Assembly: GCA_036768485.1 (NCBI GenBank)
Contig: JAVLUZ010000150.1
Coordinates: 3,295,160-3,359,159, forward strand
Reading direction: 5' to 3'
From: Mermis nigrescens
Lineage: Eukaryota; Nematoda; Enoplea; Mermithida; Mermithidae
Length of the DNA: 64,000 nucleotides
Shown: in pieces, positions 1 through 11,109 of the stretch
Layout: every line of letters starts with the position of its first letter
How positions within the stretch are numbered: the first letter of the stretch is position 1
Program-made: the position numbers and the translations under genes
Notes under the pieces: generated by a model
Databases searched by the model: none
The model's input: only the letters and a program-made list of their open reading frames with translations
What the model was told of the DNA's origin: nothing

Positions 1-1110
1 CACCAAATTTTTGACTTTACACTTCCCAAAAAAGTTTAATGTTGATGTAAACAAGCGCAATTGGCTGTGACGTGTACCGTTAAGAAAGTACTTTATTTTA
101 TTCTATTAGATTTATCCTGACCTCTAAACAGAGAAAGTGACCAACAAAAAAAGGACAAAAACGTATTTTCCACCAATAACCTAATTGAAAACTTTAAAAA
201 TCTGAACCTAACTCCCCATTAAGTAAGTGTAAGGAAATTCAATTTTGGCAAGTTTCTAGCCTTTAAATTGTAGAATGTTTGTATGTGAAAGACTTTTGTT
301 CCGCAAAATATTTGAGATATTTACGAATCAAAATAGGGAAAAATGTGTTTTTCGCCCATTTTATATCCCTTATTTCGAACTTTACACCCCATAAATAACT
401 CAATATTGCGTTTTTTAAACGCAGTTTGCTGCAACGTGTAGCCCTTAAAAGGTGCTTTATTTTTTTATTTAAATTTATCCCGACATATAAGCGGAAAAGT
501 TAGCAGAGAAGTCTTAGACAAAATATGTTTTTTACACTATCCACTAGAGTGTAAAGTTTAAACCCCTAAACATAACTCAGTATTGAGTGTACTAGGTTTG
601 CTGCTAAGGCTAAAGTAGCCCTTAAGTCGTAGTACATTTCTGCTGAAATGAATTTCTTGGAACTCATAACCAGAGTTGTTGGCAGACAAAAAAGAGGCCA
701 AAATGGATTTTTTGACCCACAGATTCTTTACACTCTTTACAATGCTACTATGGAAATAAGTCACTTTTCAGAAAGAATAAAGATTAATCTTGAGTCTACT
801 CAATTGTCTACATTTTAAAAAAACCAGATTAAACAGATTACATAACTGAGTTAGGAAAGTCCGGTAACTGACCAAAATTTAAAAAAAGTATATGTTATAA
901 CGTTACAGTAAAACTTTATACGCTCTTTACACAACGGGTAGAAGTGTAAAAAAAATTTAAAAAATGGCTACATCGAATTTTTTATTATCTATCTTTTAAA
1001 AAAACCGCACAATACAGAATTGTCCCGTTATAGCTGTAGGGGGGTAGACATATGTTGGGGGTACCCAAGTATATCATAAGTACGCGCTATCGCTCTACCT
1101 ATGATATCAG
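1..1110 (-). repeat. Diverged copy of the ~180-bp-unit repeat element (minus orientation)
   Basis: The stretch is built of degenerate units of about 180 bp. Each carries a CTTTACAC or TGTAAAGTTTA motif, followed by a 'CTCAATATTG'-like block and a 'GTGTAGCCCTTAA'-like block; clear unit starts are near 8, 370 and 548. The end at 1000-1105 (CCGCAC, TGTCCCGTTATAGCTGTAGG, then TACGCGCTA and CTACCTATGAT) matches 58080-58180 and 62985-63090 in the same orientation, and the reverse complements near 26510-26600, 44270-44360 and 49195-49290. It is noncoding by appearance. The short open frames inside it are not shared between copies. Its function is unknown. Confidence 0.7.
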
Positions 1111-1430
1111 TTTACGATTACTTCATTTTATTTCGTGAAAATGCAATAAATTCAAGCGCGTGAACGAAAAGACTTGATAATTCGTACAGAAAAATAAAAC
1201 AAGCAGAAAAAGTAGAATCACAGTCGTCGGCGCAGAAAAAAGTGTTTTTCAATGAGTAAGTATTTTGAGTATTCGTTTTATTTTATCATTATTATTAGTT
1301 CGTCTTCTTAACTTGTCAATCCCTATTTCTAGACTAAATCTCAAGCTCACCGTATCTAATTTCTTGGAAAGTATCAAGGTCTTGAGAATATTTAAATTTT
1401 CTTGTCATTTATGAATAATTTGTTTTTCAG
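1111..1430. other. No supported feature; probable intron upstream of the kinase exon
   Basis: AT-rich sequence with no recognisable coding or repeat content. It ends in the pyrimidine-rich acceptor TGTTTTTCAG at 1421-1430. The exon carrying the kinase N-lobe was not found here. Confidence 0.4.
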
Positions 1431-3579
1431 CTTTCTCCATAGAGACATAAAGCCGGCAAATATGTGCATTGGTCGCGCACCGCATGATATACGTAGCGTA
1501 TACATCTTGGACTGGGGCATGTGTCGTTATTTCATGAATGAGCGGGGTTCGATCCACCGACCGCGCGTTAAAGTTCCTTTTCGCGGAACTCCGTGGTAGG
1601 TACTGCTGCTATTGTTTGAGCTTAGCCTTATGCTTTTTAAGTCAATTTGTCATTATCATCCATGGTTCTCAGATGACCAAGGCTTGTAGTCCTACAAGTC
1701 TCTTAGAAGAGTAAGAAATTTTTGGAAAAAATAAGGCAATTAAGACCAGAAATGGATGAGAAGTAAAACTTTTCTGCGGAATTTCTTGAAATACCAGAAA
1801 CTTAGAGAGGGTAATTTTTGATGCCAGCATTGATGTTGAATGCAACATCTGGTCCTTTTTCAGTAGCAGGTATGATTGCAACAGAACGAATTTCCGAATT
1901 GTTCTTCATTAACCCTGAAGTTGGCCAGACAGTGGTTGACGCATGGCTTGATATATTGAGATTTTCAGTCATATTTTGTGAACTTCTTTCGGCGCAGGAT
2001 CTTACCTTTAAATGTCATTTTATGACGTTTTGGTATCTAGAAACTCTTCCTCACTTAAAATCTGGAGGAGCTTTCAATTTTAAAGTTTTTTTTGCAAAAT
2101 ATTTATCACATTAGGCAGTAGTGTAAAATTCTAAAAAAATTTCAAGTGCGGACCACTCTTATGTGCTATTGTTTTCTGTTCTGAAAAAATTGTACATGCT
2201 AATCTCTCTTTGAAAATTGGTTACCACTATTTTCATTTGATTCCGAGAATTTGGCCCATAGATTTTTATTTTTTTCATTGTTCATTTTTTAAATTTTTTT
2301 CTATTGATGAATATCTTTCGATATACACTGCACTAACGTTGCACGAAGAAAGAGGAAAAAGAATGAAAAAATCAAGTTTATCACTGATCAAAACTTCTTT
2401 TGCAAATTTGCTTGAAATTGATTATAAACTGCGCATGAAGGTATTTTTCTATTTTTACATGTACTCTTATCTTTGATGCTAATTTAGCTCAATCAGGCTA
2501 TCCGGCCTCCTCATATTTGACCAAGCTCCCAGGCCGGCTGTGCTATGCATCCATGATCGTCACTGATTGCATCAGTCGGCTCTAATAATTCCTCCATCTT
2601 AAATTTGAAATTGTACTGGCCTGCAAGAAATAATCATATTGCCAAAGATGCACAGCATGGCCGCTTGGCAGGTCAGCTAGAGATCTTTTTGAGCCAGAAT
2701 GGTCTCAAAAAGTGACATAAGTTCTAAAATAGCACGAAAACTTTTAATTCACAGTTCTGGTCAATAAGCTCTTTTGGAGAACATATTTGTTTTTCGTTGC
2801 ACTCTACTTAATTTTCGCGCGCTATTTACTTATTTTTTGACTAATTTAGTTGAATTCACTCGAATTTTACTCAAAATTTTTTGTGAATTTTTTATGCTTT
2901 TATGTTCTTGTAAGAACGAGCATTGTCCAAAAGGCCAATAAGAGTGTCTTTGACGTGCACCCATCATTTCTAGCCTAAAAGGGGCACTTTTATAAATGTT
3001 TTAGGGCTGACTGCCCAGAATACCCATGCTGTAAATGTACGGTCTGATAGGGCAAAATTGCAGGAAGCGCCAAAAATAAAATTCTGGTATCTATCGCAAT
3101 CTGTGAGGGTGTTTTTGATTTTGTGGGTCTAAGTCTGATTTTAGTTGTCGATTGCAACGAAGTGTGGATTTTTGATGACTGCTTTCGAAAAATTCTCGCG
3201 CAATCTCAATTAAAACTAGAATAAGCATTATTAAACTTTTGAACAATGATAAAATGCGCTGACATGTTTTAAAATTCATTTTCTGCTTGGTACTATGCTT
3301 TACAAATTATGACATACCTCGTGCAGGTACTTAGCACATAAACTTAATCAAAGTAGATATTGGTATTTATTTTGCAGGTATTCTTCGATAAATGCATTGC
3401 AAGAGATGGATCAAGGAAGATTCGATGACGTTTGGTCCTGGTAAATTAGCGACTGTTTCCGTACGAATTTTTTTCTGCAAAAGACATTCCCATATCGTTT
3501 AAGGTTCTTCTGCTTGATCGAATACACTGTCGGTGTGTTACCTTGGCAATATAGTGATGAGAAGCCCCCTCGTAACAGA
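1431..3579 (+). CDS. CK1/TTBK-like protein kinase, partial (three internal exons)
   Basis: Three exons join in frame: 1431-1595, 3378-3440 and 3504-3579. The acceptors are TTTTTCAG, TTTTGCAG and CGTTTAAG; the donors are GTAGGT, GTAAAT and GTAAGA. Both internal junctions split a Trp codon (TG|G). The product runs from the catalytic loop (FLHRDIKPAN, with the catalytic Asp and metal-binding Asn present) through the DFG position (LDWGMCR) and the activation segment (PFRGTPWYSSINAL) to the region after it (QGRFDDVWSW, then GVLPWQ). This order is that of casein kinase 1 and tau-tubulin kinases, serine/threonine kinases. The usual DFG Phe is Trp here, while the magnesium-binding Asp is kept. The N-lobe exons and the end of the domain are not visible: 1-1110 is repeat, and the 6-kb inverted-repeat element starts 1.4 kb downstream. 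The intact residues and clean splice sites suggest a live gene, but a remnant cannot be excluded. The family call is firm; the subfamily and substrate are unknown. Confidence 0.85.
1596..3377 (+). other. Kinase intron (1.78 kb)
   Basis: Lies between GTAGGT and TTTTGCAG and splits one Trp codon of the conserved GTPWYSS stretch, so no exon is expected inside it. Open frames at 1818-2114 and 2210-2476 show no kinase similarity. A dispersed repeat sits at about 2490-2690; the rest is AT-rich with nothing recognised. Confidence 0.7.
2490..2690. repeat. Short dispersed repeat (GCATGGCC family), MITE-like
   Basis: Holds two inverted blocks: GGCCGGCTGTGCTATGCATC near 2532 and GATGCACAGCATGGCCGC near 2648. 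Related blocks recur near 16435, 20400, 24890, 29355 and 42645. It lies inside the kinase intron. Ends are approximate. Confidence 0.5.
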
Positions 3580-3980
3580 GTAAGACGCATCTTATCTTGT
3601 TAAACTGATTCGAGCCTTGTCACTTAGATGTCAATCCTTATAAATCATGGATGACTGCTCAACGATTGAACAAGTTTTGTATGAAAATGATAGGAGAATG
3701 TTTTCAAATTCATTCTCTCTTATTTATGATTTTGTTATTTGAACCCGGAACATGAATTTGGGCGTTTCTGACTCATTCCATGATAAATAGACAAAATTCT
3801 GTTTTTTTCGTTTTTTATAATCGAGTAATGTTTCAATATTCGGTTCAGGTGAGCAGCATCCTAAATACTAGACTGAGTCATCTGTAAAAAAATCGGAAAA
3901 TGGTTGCATAAATAGACATCGTTCCGTCGATTTTCGATATTTCTCATCAAGTTTTCTTTTCCATCCTTTTGTATCACAAC
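3580..3980. other. No supported feature after the last visible kinase exon
   Basis: The donor GTAAGA at 3580 implies an intron start. No continuation exon of the kinase domain was found by eye here, nor in 4.2-5.0 kb or 11.1-15.1 kb. Confidence 0.4.
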
Positions 3981-4234
3981 CATACGTGGGCAGCAACAAA
4001 ATTCTAGGGGGTGCAAGATTTTTCAAAGGTCAAAAAAGGGCCTTAAAAATGGTGGTACGGCGAAAAACACCATTTTTCAACGTTTCTCATCGAACACTAT
4101 CTATTGGCATAAAAAATTGCGAAAAAAAACAAAAAATTTTCAAAAATTGAATTCTGGGGGGGGAATTTTGATTTCTGGGGGGTATTTTGGTTTCTCGGGG
4201 GTTGCATACCCCCAAACCCCCCACGCCCAGGTGT
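3981..4234 (+). repeat. Short dispersed repeat with TGGGC termini, MITE-like (family M)
   Basis: Starts CATACGTGGGCAGCAAC and ends CACGCCCAGGTG, which gives imperfect ~12-bp terminal inverted repeats. Interior landmarks are GGTGGTACGGCG, CAACGTTTCTCATCG and a G-run block with 'TTTCTGGGGGG'. Copies with the same order occur at 33612-33874 (+), 34321-34565 (-), 36334-36515 (-), 37864-38149 (+) and, truncated, 51956-52090 (+). There is no coding content, so it is a non-autonomous element by appearance. Confidence 0.75.
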
Positions 4235-4299
4235 AATTACAACTATGAAAAGGAGAGATAATTTTTTAAAATTATAATACCTGTTGGTGGCTTTACCTA

Positions 4300-4725
4300 C
4301 TAGACCCGGTTGCTCGACTCGACCATTAATTAAGGTTTACCGTAACGTTAATGGCCACCTTAACGCAACCATTAACTAATGGTCGCGTCGCGTTGAGTCC
4401 GATTTCCACCTTAACGGAACTATTAAAAAAATCGGGTTGCTCGACTCAACAATTAACCTCGACTTCAAGGGAAGTCTAATGGTCGATTTAAATTAAGGTT
4501 GCTGGACTTGACCTTAGTGCAGTCATTAATTAAGGCTCGGTTTTTTAATGTTTCTCTGAAGACCGGTAGCTCGAATGAAGCCTTAACGCGCACATTAAGC
4601 GTTTAATGATTTTTAAGGCAAATTTGGTTGCTGGGCTTCACCTTAACGACTTTAATGGTTTTGCTAAGGTAAATTCTTTAAGCTAGATCGGGAGCTACCT
4701 TAACGAACTCATTGATTATTTTTTT
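4300..4725. repeat. Degenerate tandem array, period about 63 bp
   Basis: The motif GGTTGCTCGACTCGACC, or a decayed form of it, recurs near 4308, 4379, 4434, 4498, 4565, 4626 and 4689. Each copy is followed by CCTTAACG or CATTAA. The spacing fits roughly 55-71 bp, mean about 63. I saw no similar array elsewhere in the window. Confidence 0.6.
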
Positions 4726-5139
4726 CACACTTAAAAAGTAAAGATTCTTTCAATTATTCCCTTATTTAATAATATGACACATGCCCGTCGATCCATAGTC
4801 AAACGAAGTCCTTTGGTTCATTTTGATGTCAATAAATTTTAATACAGATTTTATTCGAGAACGAGTTTTTTCAGTTGGCTTCTTCATTTTCTTAAGATGG
4901 TGTCAAAAATGCGCCAAAATCTACATGGTATTTCTCAATTTTTTTCAATTTCCATATCTCCACAAGCAACCAACTATCTTTCACCCAAGTAGTAAGGCCG
5001 ATCACCCTAGGGGGGCATGTTGAGAGATACCCTATCTTACATCGTTGCGGCCCCACTCGCATTACTACAGTATAGGGTGTGTAATATTATGTAGCGGTTG
5101 GTGAACTATTGGCCGGCGAAGATCGGTGGGGGTGGGTCT

Positions 5140-5325
5140 ATTGTGTAGCGAGCCCGCCCGTTAAAATAGAGCCCGCCTATTAAAATAGAGCCCGCCACGG
5201 TATAATGGGCCCGCTCGTTAAATGGAGTCCGCCATGGTATAATGGGCCCGCTCGTTAAAATAGAGCCCGCCATAGTATAATGGGCCCGTGTGTTAAATGC
5301 GCCCGCCCGGTCGTTAAATGAAAAA
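5140..5325. repeat. GC-rich subterminal tandem repeats of the left arm
   Basis: Repeats of GAGCCCGCC plus CGTTAAAATA alternate with GGTATAATGGGCCCGCTC. The unit is about 20-40 bp and much richer in GC than its surroundings. The minus-strand frame through it is repeat-derived. The position suggests a protein-binding array as in other long-arm transposons (inference). Confidence 0.7.
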
Positions 5326-7167
5326 TATAGGTTGCCAGTGGTCACTGAAAGGTCATGTTACGGAATAATATGCAGCTAGCCTACTCATGACCTTGAGTTT
5401 TTCTCTTTTCGTTATAACTGTGTTGACAGACCATACATTTATGGAAATTTTCAACTATTGTTGCAACCTTGACATGAAACACACTATTCGCTTTATTAGA
5501 GTGCGGCAAAATGAAGGCTATATAGTGATAGAGCACGTAGAAAACTGACGTGTAGTATAGCGATTGAGCAATTAAGGAGTTTAAACAATACCTGTAAAAT
5601 AAGAATCAGTTTTTCGAGAAAATAGCGCTTAAATAAAATAATATATAAGTGCAGAATAGCAATTAAGTAACTAAGAATTTAAAAAAATACATGCAACGTA
5701 TAAAAAAAGATTGCATGTGGATGGCGATCAAAAAGCAATATTAAAAATTACGATTAAATAGAAAAAAATTACATATAAGTGCAGCAATTGATTAATTTTG
5801 GGTTAGAAAAATAAGCGCAGAATAGGAAGAAGAATGCATAAGTGTGAGACGGTGATCGAGTGTGCGAAAAGGAAAAATTTAAATCGAGTAAGCAAATTAC
5901 GTTTAGGACAGTTATCAAAAATTATAAAATACGTGCAGAGATTTTCAAAAAATGCGGCAAACGAGCTGCATGTTTATGATTTAAGTGCAATGAATGACAT
6001 TTCACTGTAAATTTTTTTAGAGTTTTTATCAAGAATATTTTACAATTTATGGCGAAATTTTTCAACTCACAGCCACAGGACTAACTTGTGATGAAGCACA
6101 ATGTACAGCAGGCGAATTTATGACATTTACACTAAAACAAAACTCTATAGCACAAATTTTTCCATTTTATGTGCCAATGTTAAGTATCCCGAGGCACATG
6201 TGTAAATTCTGCGAGATAAAAAAGATAGAGTCTTGGGAAGGCTGGAATCCCAGAATATGATACCAATATTGCTTTTTTGCCAGTTAATTGATAAAAAGAG
6301 CAAAAAACTATTAAGTGAAATGTTTTTCAAGCAGTAAGACCGCACTTTAAGCACTTTTAGTCCTTTTCTGATTTTAATGATACAAAATATAGAAATTCAT
6401 CGATCAGAAAGGGATCACATTAGAAATGCACATTACTGCGCATTATGTTCGCACTGCCAGAAAGCACTTTGTACGTTGTTCATTTTTTTATGATTTTAAT
6501 CTTGATTATAGTTCTTTGCCGAATCCGTCTGAATTTTTATTACGTTGTACTGTTTTTAATTCTTGAATCTGCTGAAATCTGGTGCACAGTGAGTTGGGTA
6601 TACATGCGCTTCGCCTCTTTGGAGAAAATTTATAAATTGATTGGAAGCTGACCAGAAATAGAAAATTTTCTAGATTTTAACTTTACTTTTGTTAGAATTT
6701 TTTATGGAAACTTTAGCTCAATCTGGCTCTCTGACTGACCTTTAGGTCACTTCAAATATTCCTAAAATCTGAGCCGAGCCGTTAATTTACCCTCCGTTTA
6801 GCATCATGTTTCTGCCGGAGAAAGGTTCCATCATGGGACGCTGTGCTTGTCTGTGTTAAGCTATACCTTCTCAATTAAATATGTAATGTGTAAATTACTA
6901 ATTTCATTTTATGCAATTTTGTATGCTCAAATAACATATGTTACTCTTCATGAAAATTATTTTTGAAAGAGTTACTTACTACTAAAAAACTTTTACATTG
7001 CATAAGAATAGGCACCTGGTGGACATCCATGCAAAAACAAGAAAAAGTAGATTTTTGTTGTGTTAAGCACAACCAGGGGATGCATTTGTAAAAAAAACTT
7101 TACTGTTTCAAAATCCGCCAAGATTTCGGCATATTACGCATCTAACATCTAAAAAACTCTAATAGTG

Positions 7168-7194
7168 CTGTGCACTGTGCGGCACAGTGCACAG
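7168..7194. repeat. 27-bp palindrome at the inner end of the left arm
   Basis: CTGTGCACTGTGC, then one G, then its exact reverse complement. The same palindrome is at 8916-8942 in the right arm. Confidence 0.85.
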
Positions 7195-7240
7195 AAAAAG
7201 TACAACTGTGGGTCACACATCTGATAAGCTTGTTACACAT

Positions 7241-8176
7241 TTCTTAAAAACAGTGGTACACATTAATAGTTTCCATCGTAATTGCATAAGACATGGATTC
7301 TGGGGCGGGTTAGTTCTAAAAATTTTCTTTCATAGTTGGTACCTTTGGGCTTGAAAATAATATGTGCGTTTTAAAACATTTTTTTGGTTTCTGAGACTTT
7401 TTTAAACATAAAAAACGAGAAATTGCAGAAATTTCAATGAGATTGAAGGAAACATGATCTAAAAAATGACTGTCGAAATTGATATTTTTCAGTCAAACAA
7501 TCGCTAGAAACGCATAAAACTACATATTTTTAATATAGATTATAAAAATTGAAAATTATGTGACGTGTACGAGCTTAGTCTACAACCTCCACTAGAATAA
7601 AAGGATGGGAAATTTTTATGCAAAAATGATGCAGAATAAAGTCAAAAAATTGATAAAGGCATAAGTTTTATCACGAAGTGCTTAAAAATGATTATAAAAT
7701 GCAAATTAATTACCAATTTTACGATATTCTAACATTTATGCCAGTTTTATGGGGGTCAGCATCCGTTCTGGGTGGGGGACTCTCACAAAAAAGGCATTTT
7801 GGCCATGATTTTGTACCAGATGGCATTTCATTTACTTCTTCATAACTAGTCAAACTCTTGTTTTTAAATATAGAATATTTTTTAACGCCTAGAAAAATAA
7901 AAGCTTAACAGTAAGAATAGACCAATTAGTACAACGCATTAATAAACATTATAAATGTGAAAATATTATGTATTGCACAGAAACGCTAGGCATGTTCAGA
8001 CTTTATTAAGCAAAATTCTTTTATAGACAGGTACATGTGGGTTTGTGAGCGTGTTTATGTGTTTATGTATGTGTGTGTATGTGTGTATGTAATGTGTTAT
8101 ACGTGGATTTCACACAATAATATAAAAATAGTGAATCTCAGATGATAGTCATTTATTCATTCTGAATTGGTTAGAG
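7241..8176. other. Unique core of the element, 5' part; no gene seen
   Basis: AT-rich, with no supported coding sequence. A TG-rich simple repeat (GTGTTTATG / TGTGTGTATG) occupies about 8040-8100. The zinc-finger gene starts just after. Confidence 0.5.
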
Positions 8177-8793
8177 ATGGTCGTTTTATGCACCTTGTGT
8201 AACAAATCTTTGTCAAATAATTTCACGTTAAAAAGACACCAGCGTCTATTACATCCATCAATGAATACAGAAAACACTAGTACAGATGACGAAACTGTAA
8301 CAGTAACATCCGAAGAAGAGAAGAGGACGAACAGGAGGAGGACGAAGAACAAATCGAACATGAAGAGAGCCAGGATGAAGAAATGTCTGATAATCTTTCT
8401 GATAGTGATGATGAACCTGAAATCAAAAGTGGCTGGAGAAATCCTTTCTGGCGCACAATGATGGAAAATGCTCTACAAGATATGGAAAATATCCCAGACA
8501 GCGTTGAAAAATTAAGCAATCCACCTTTCTTTAAAGCCTTTTTATCCAAGCTTCATGAAAATTATGATGCGCATGCTTTTTTGCAAAAAGCATTAGATGA
8601 AAGTGATCTAGATACAAAGTTATCTACAACAGCAAGTTTTTATAAGTCAAAACTTAACTTTGGGAACACTGAAGCGATGAATACAGCATGGAATTCACGG
8701 AGCCATTTGTTCAAGAAGCTTATTAGCAACAACAGTGATGTTCTATTTGACACATTAGCAGAAAGGCAAGATCAGGATGGAGAAATTGAATGA
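8177..8793 (+). pseudogene. C2H2 zinc-finger protein with acidic linker, one frameshift
   Basis: The first frame opens at ATG 8177 and encodes one C2H2 finger: CTLC, 12 residues, then HQRLLH, that is C-x2-C-x12-H-x4-H. A Ser/Thr/Glu stretch follows. Between 8312 and 8330 the reading must shift by one base to stay in an acidic tract (EEDEQEEDEEQ). That second frame then continues without a stop to the TGA at 8791, through GWRNPFWRTMMENA and an alpha-helical, Leu-rich C-terminal part (FFKAFLSKLHENYDAHAF). Joined, the product would be about 205 residues. The acidic composition continues smoothly across the break, so a single deleted base or a read error explains it. I do not recognise the C-terminal domain. 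As the only gene between the two arms it may be the element's own protein or a captured host gene. Confidence 0.65.
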
Positions 8794-8915
8794 AATGCCA
8801 CAAAATCATGTCAGTACAAGGCTATCGTGATAAAATAAGAACATGGTGAAAAAAATGTACGATTGTTAGATGTGTAACAAGCTTATCAGATGTGTGACGC
8901 ACAGTTGTACTTTTT

Positions 8916-8942
8916 CTGTGCACTGTGCCGCACAGTGCACAG
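8916..8942. repeat. 27-bp palindrome at the inner end of the right arm
   Basis: CTGTGCACTGTGC, one C, then the reverse complement. It matches 7168-7194. Confidence 0.85.
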
Positions 8943-10819
8943 CACTATTAGAGTTTTTTAGATGTTAGATGCGTAATATGCCGAAATCTTGGCGGATTTT
9001 GAAACAGTAAAGTTTTTTTACAAATGCATCCCCTGGTTGTGCTTAACACAACAAAAATCTACTTTTTCTTGTTTTTGCATGGATGTCCACCAGGTGCCTA
9101 TTCTTATGCAATGTAAAAGTTTTTTAGTAGTAAGTAACTCTTTCAAAAATAATTTTCATGAAGAGTAACATATGTTATTTGAGCATACAAAATTGCATAA
9201 AATGAAATTAGTAATTTACACATTACATATTTAATTGAGAAGGTGTAGCTTAACACAGACAAGCACAGCGTCCCATGATGGTACCTTTCGACTGCAGGAA
9301 CATGATGCTAAACGGAGGGTAAATTAACGGCTCGGCTCAGATTTTAGGAATATTTGAAGTGACCTAAAGGTCAGTCAGAGAGCCAGATTGAGCTAAAGTT
9401 TCCATAAAAAATTCTAACAAAAGTAAACTTAAAATCTAGAAAATTTTCTATTTCTGGTCAGCTTCCAATCAATTTATAAATTTTCTCCAAAGAGGCGAAG
9501 CGCATGTATACCCAACTCACTCTGCAACAGATTTCAGCAAATTCAAGAATTAAAAACAGTACAACGTAATAAAAATTCAGAAGGATATAGATAAAAACGG
9601 CGAAGATTCAAAGAATAAGACAACGGCAAAGGGCTATAATCAAGATTAAAATCATAAAAAAATGAACAACGTACAAAGTGCTTTCTGGCAGTGCGAACAT
9701 AATGCGCAGTAATGTGCATTTCTAATGTGATCCCTTTCTGGTCGATGAATTTCTATATTTTGTATCATTAAAATCAGAAAAGGATTAAAAGTGCTTAAAA
9801 GTGCGGTCTTACTGCTTGAAAAACATTTCACTTAATAGTTTTTTGCCCTTTTTATCAATTAACTGGCAAAAAAGCAATATTGGTATCATATTCTGGGATT
9901 CCAGCCTTCCCAAGACTATCTTTTTTTATCTCGCAGAATTTACACATGTGCCTCGGGATACTTAACATTGGCACATAAAATGGAAAAATTTTTGCTATAG
10001 AGTTTTGTATTAGTGTCAATATCATAAATTCGCATGCTGTACATTGTGCTTCATCACAAGTTAGTCCTGTGGCTGTGAGTTGAAAAATTTTGCCTTAAAT
10101 TGTAAAATATTCTTGATAAAAACTCTAAAAAATTTACAGTGAAATGTCATTCATTGCACTTAAATCATTAACTTGCAGCTCGTTTGCCGCATTTTTGAAA
10201 ATCTCTGCACATATTTTATAATTTTTGATAACTGTCCTAAACGTAATTTGCTTACTCGATTTAAATTTTTCCTTTTCACACACTCGATCACCGTCTCACA
10301 CTTATGCATTCTTCCTATTTTGCGCTTATTTTTCTAACCCAGAATTAATCAATTGCTGCACTTATATGTAATTTTTTTCTATTTAATCGTAATTTTTAAT
10401 ATTGCTTTTTGATCGCCATCCACATGCAATCTTTTTTTATACGTTGCATGTATTTTTTTAAATTCTTAGTTACTTAATTGCTATTCTGCACTTATATATT
10501 ATTTTATTTAAGCGCTATTTTCTCGAAAAACTGATTCTTATTTTACAGGTATTGTTTAAACTCCTTAATTGCTCAATCGCTATACTACACGTCAGTTTTC
10601 TACGTGCTCTATCACTATATAGCCTTCATTTTGCCGCACTCTAATAAAGCGAATAGTGTGTTTCATGTCAAGGTTGCAACAATAGTTGAAAATTTCCATA
10701 AATGTATGGTCTGTCATAACACAGTTATAACGAAAAGAAAAACTCAAGGTCATGAGTAGGCTAGCTGCATATTATTCCGTAACATGACCTTTCAGTGACC
10801 ACTGGCAACCTATATTTTT

Positions 10820-10990
10820 CATTTAACGACCGGGCGGGCGCAATTAACACGCGGGCCCATTACACCATGGCGGACTCCATTTAACGAGCGGGCCCACCGT
10901 GGCGGGCTATATTTAACACATGGGCTATATTCTAACGGGCGGGCTGATATTTTAACGGGCGGGCTCGCCACACTATACACCCACCCCCAC
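10820..10990. repeat. GC-rich subterminal tandem repeats of the right arm
   Basis: Repeats of TAACGGGCGGGCT and TTAACGAGCGGGCCC. They are the inverted counterpart of 5140-5325, with fewer and rearranged units. Confidence 0.7.
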
Positions 10991-11068
10991 CGACCTACGC
11001 CGGCCAATAGTTCATCAAGCGCTAGGTAAAAGTAATATTACACACATATGCTATAGTAAGACGAGTAG

Positions 11069-11109
11069 GGCGCACGTTAAGAGATAGTCTATCTCTCAAC
11101 ACGCGCCCT
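11069..11109. repeat. ~41-bp near-perfect palindrome close to the right terminus
   Basis: GGGCGCACGTTAAGAGATAG is followed by the near-exact reverse complement ending TCTCAACACGCGCCC. The left-arm counterpart near 5010-5055 is decayed. It could form a cruciform, or be a paired binding site at the element end. Confidence 0.75.

Larger units (their letters stand above)
4986..7240 (+). repeat. Left arm of the 6.1-kb inverted-repeat element
   Basis: Matches the reverse complement of 8870-11132. Similarity is high over the inner ~2 kb but clearly lower in the outermost ~130 bp. Near 6520 this arm lacks about 50 bp that are present in the right arm near 9585-9640. Small open frames at 6145-6354 and 6445-6651 are not conserved between arms and are not called as genes. 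Confidence 0.85.

Noticed and set aside
1818..2114. 98-codon frame between kinase exons
   Set aside because: The kinase junction (TG|G within GTPWYSS) leaves no room for an inserted exon; no similarity seen.
2210..2476. 88-codon frame ending near a GTATTT donor-like site
   Set aside because: Inside the same intron, without a convincing acceptor or homology.
5106..5345. Minus-strand frame of 79 codons, and its right-arm partner 10819-11007
   Set aside because: Arises from GC-rich subterminal tandem repeats; the two arms do not encode the same peptide.
6145..6651. Two short frames in the left arm
   Set aside because: Not preserved in the right arm, where insertions disrupt them.
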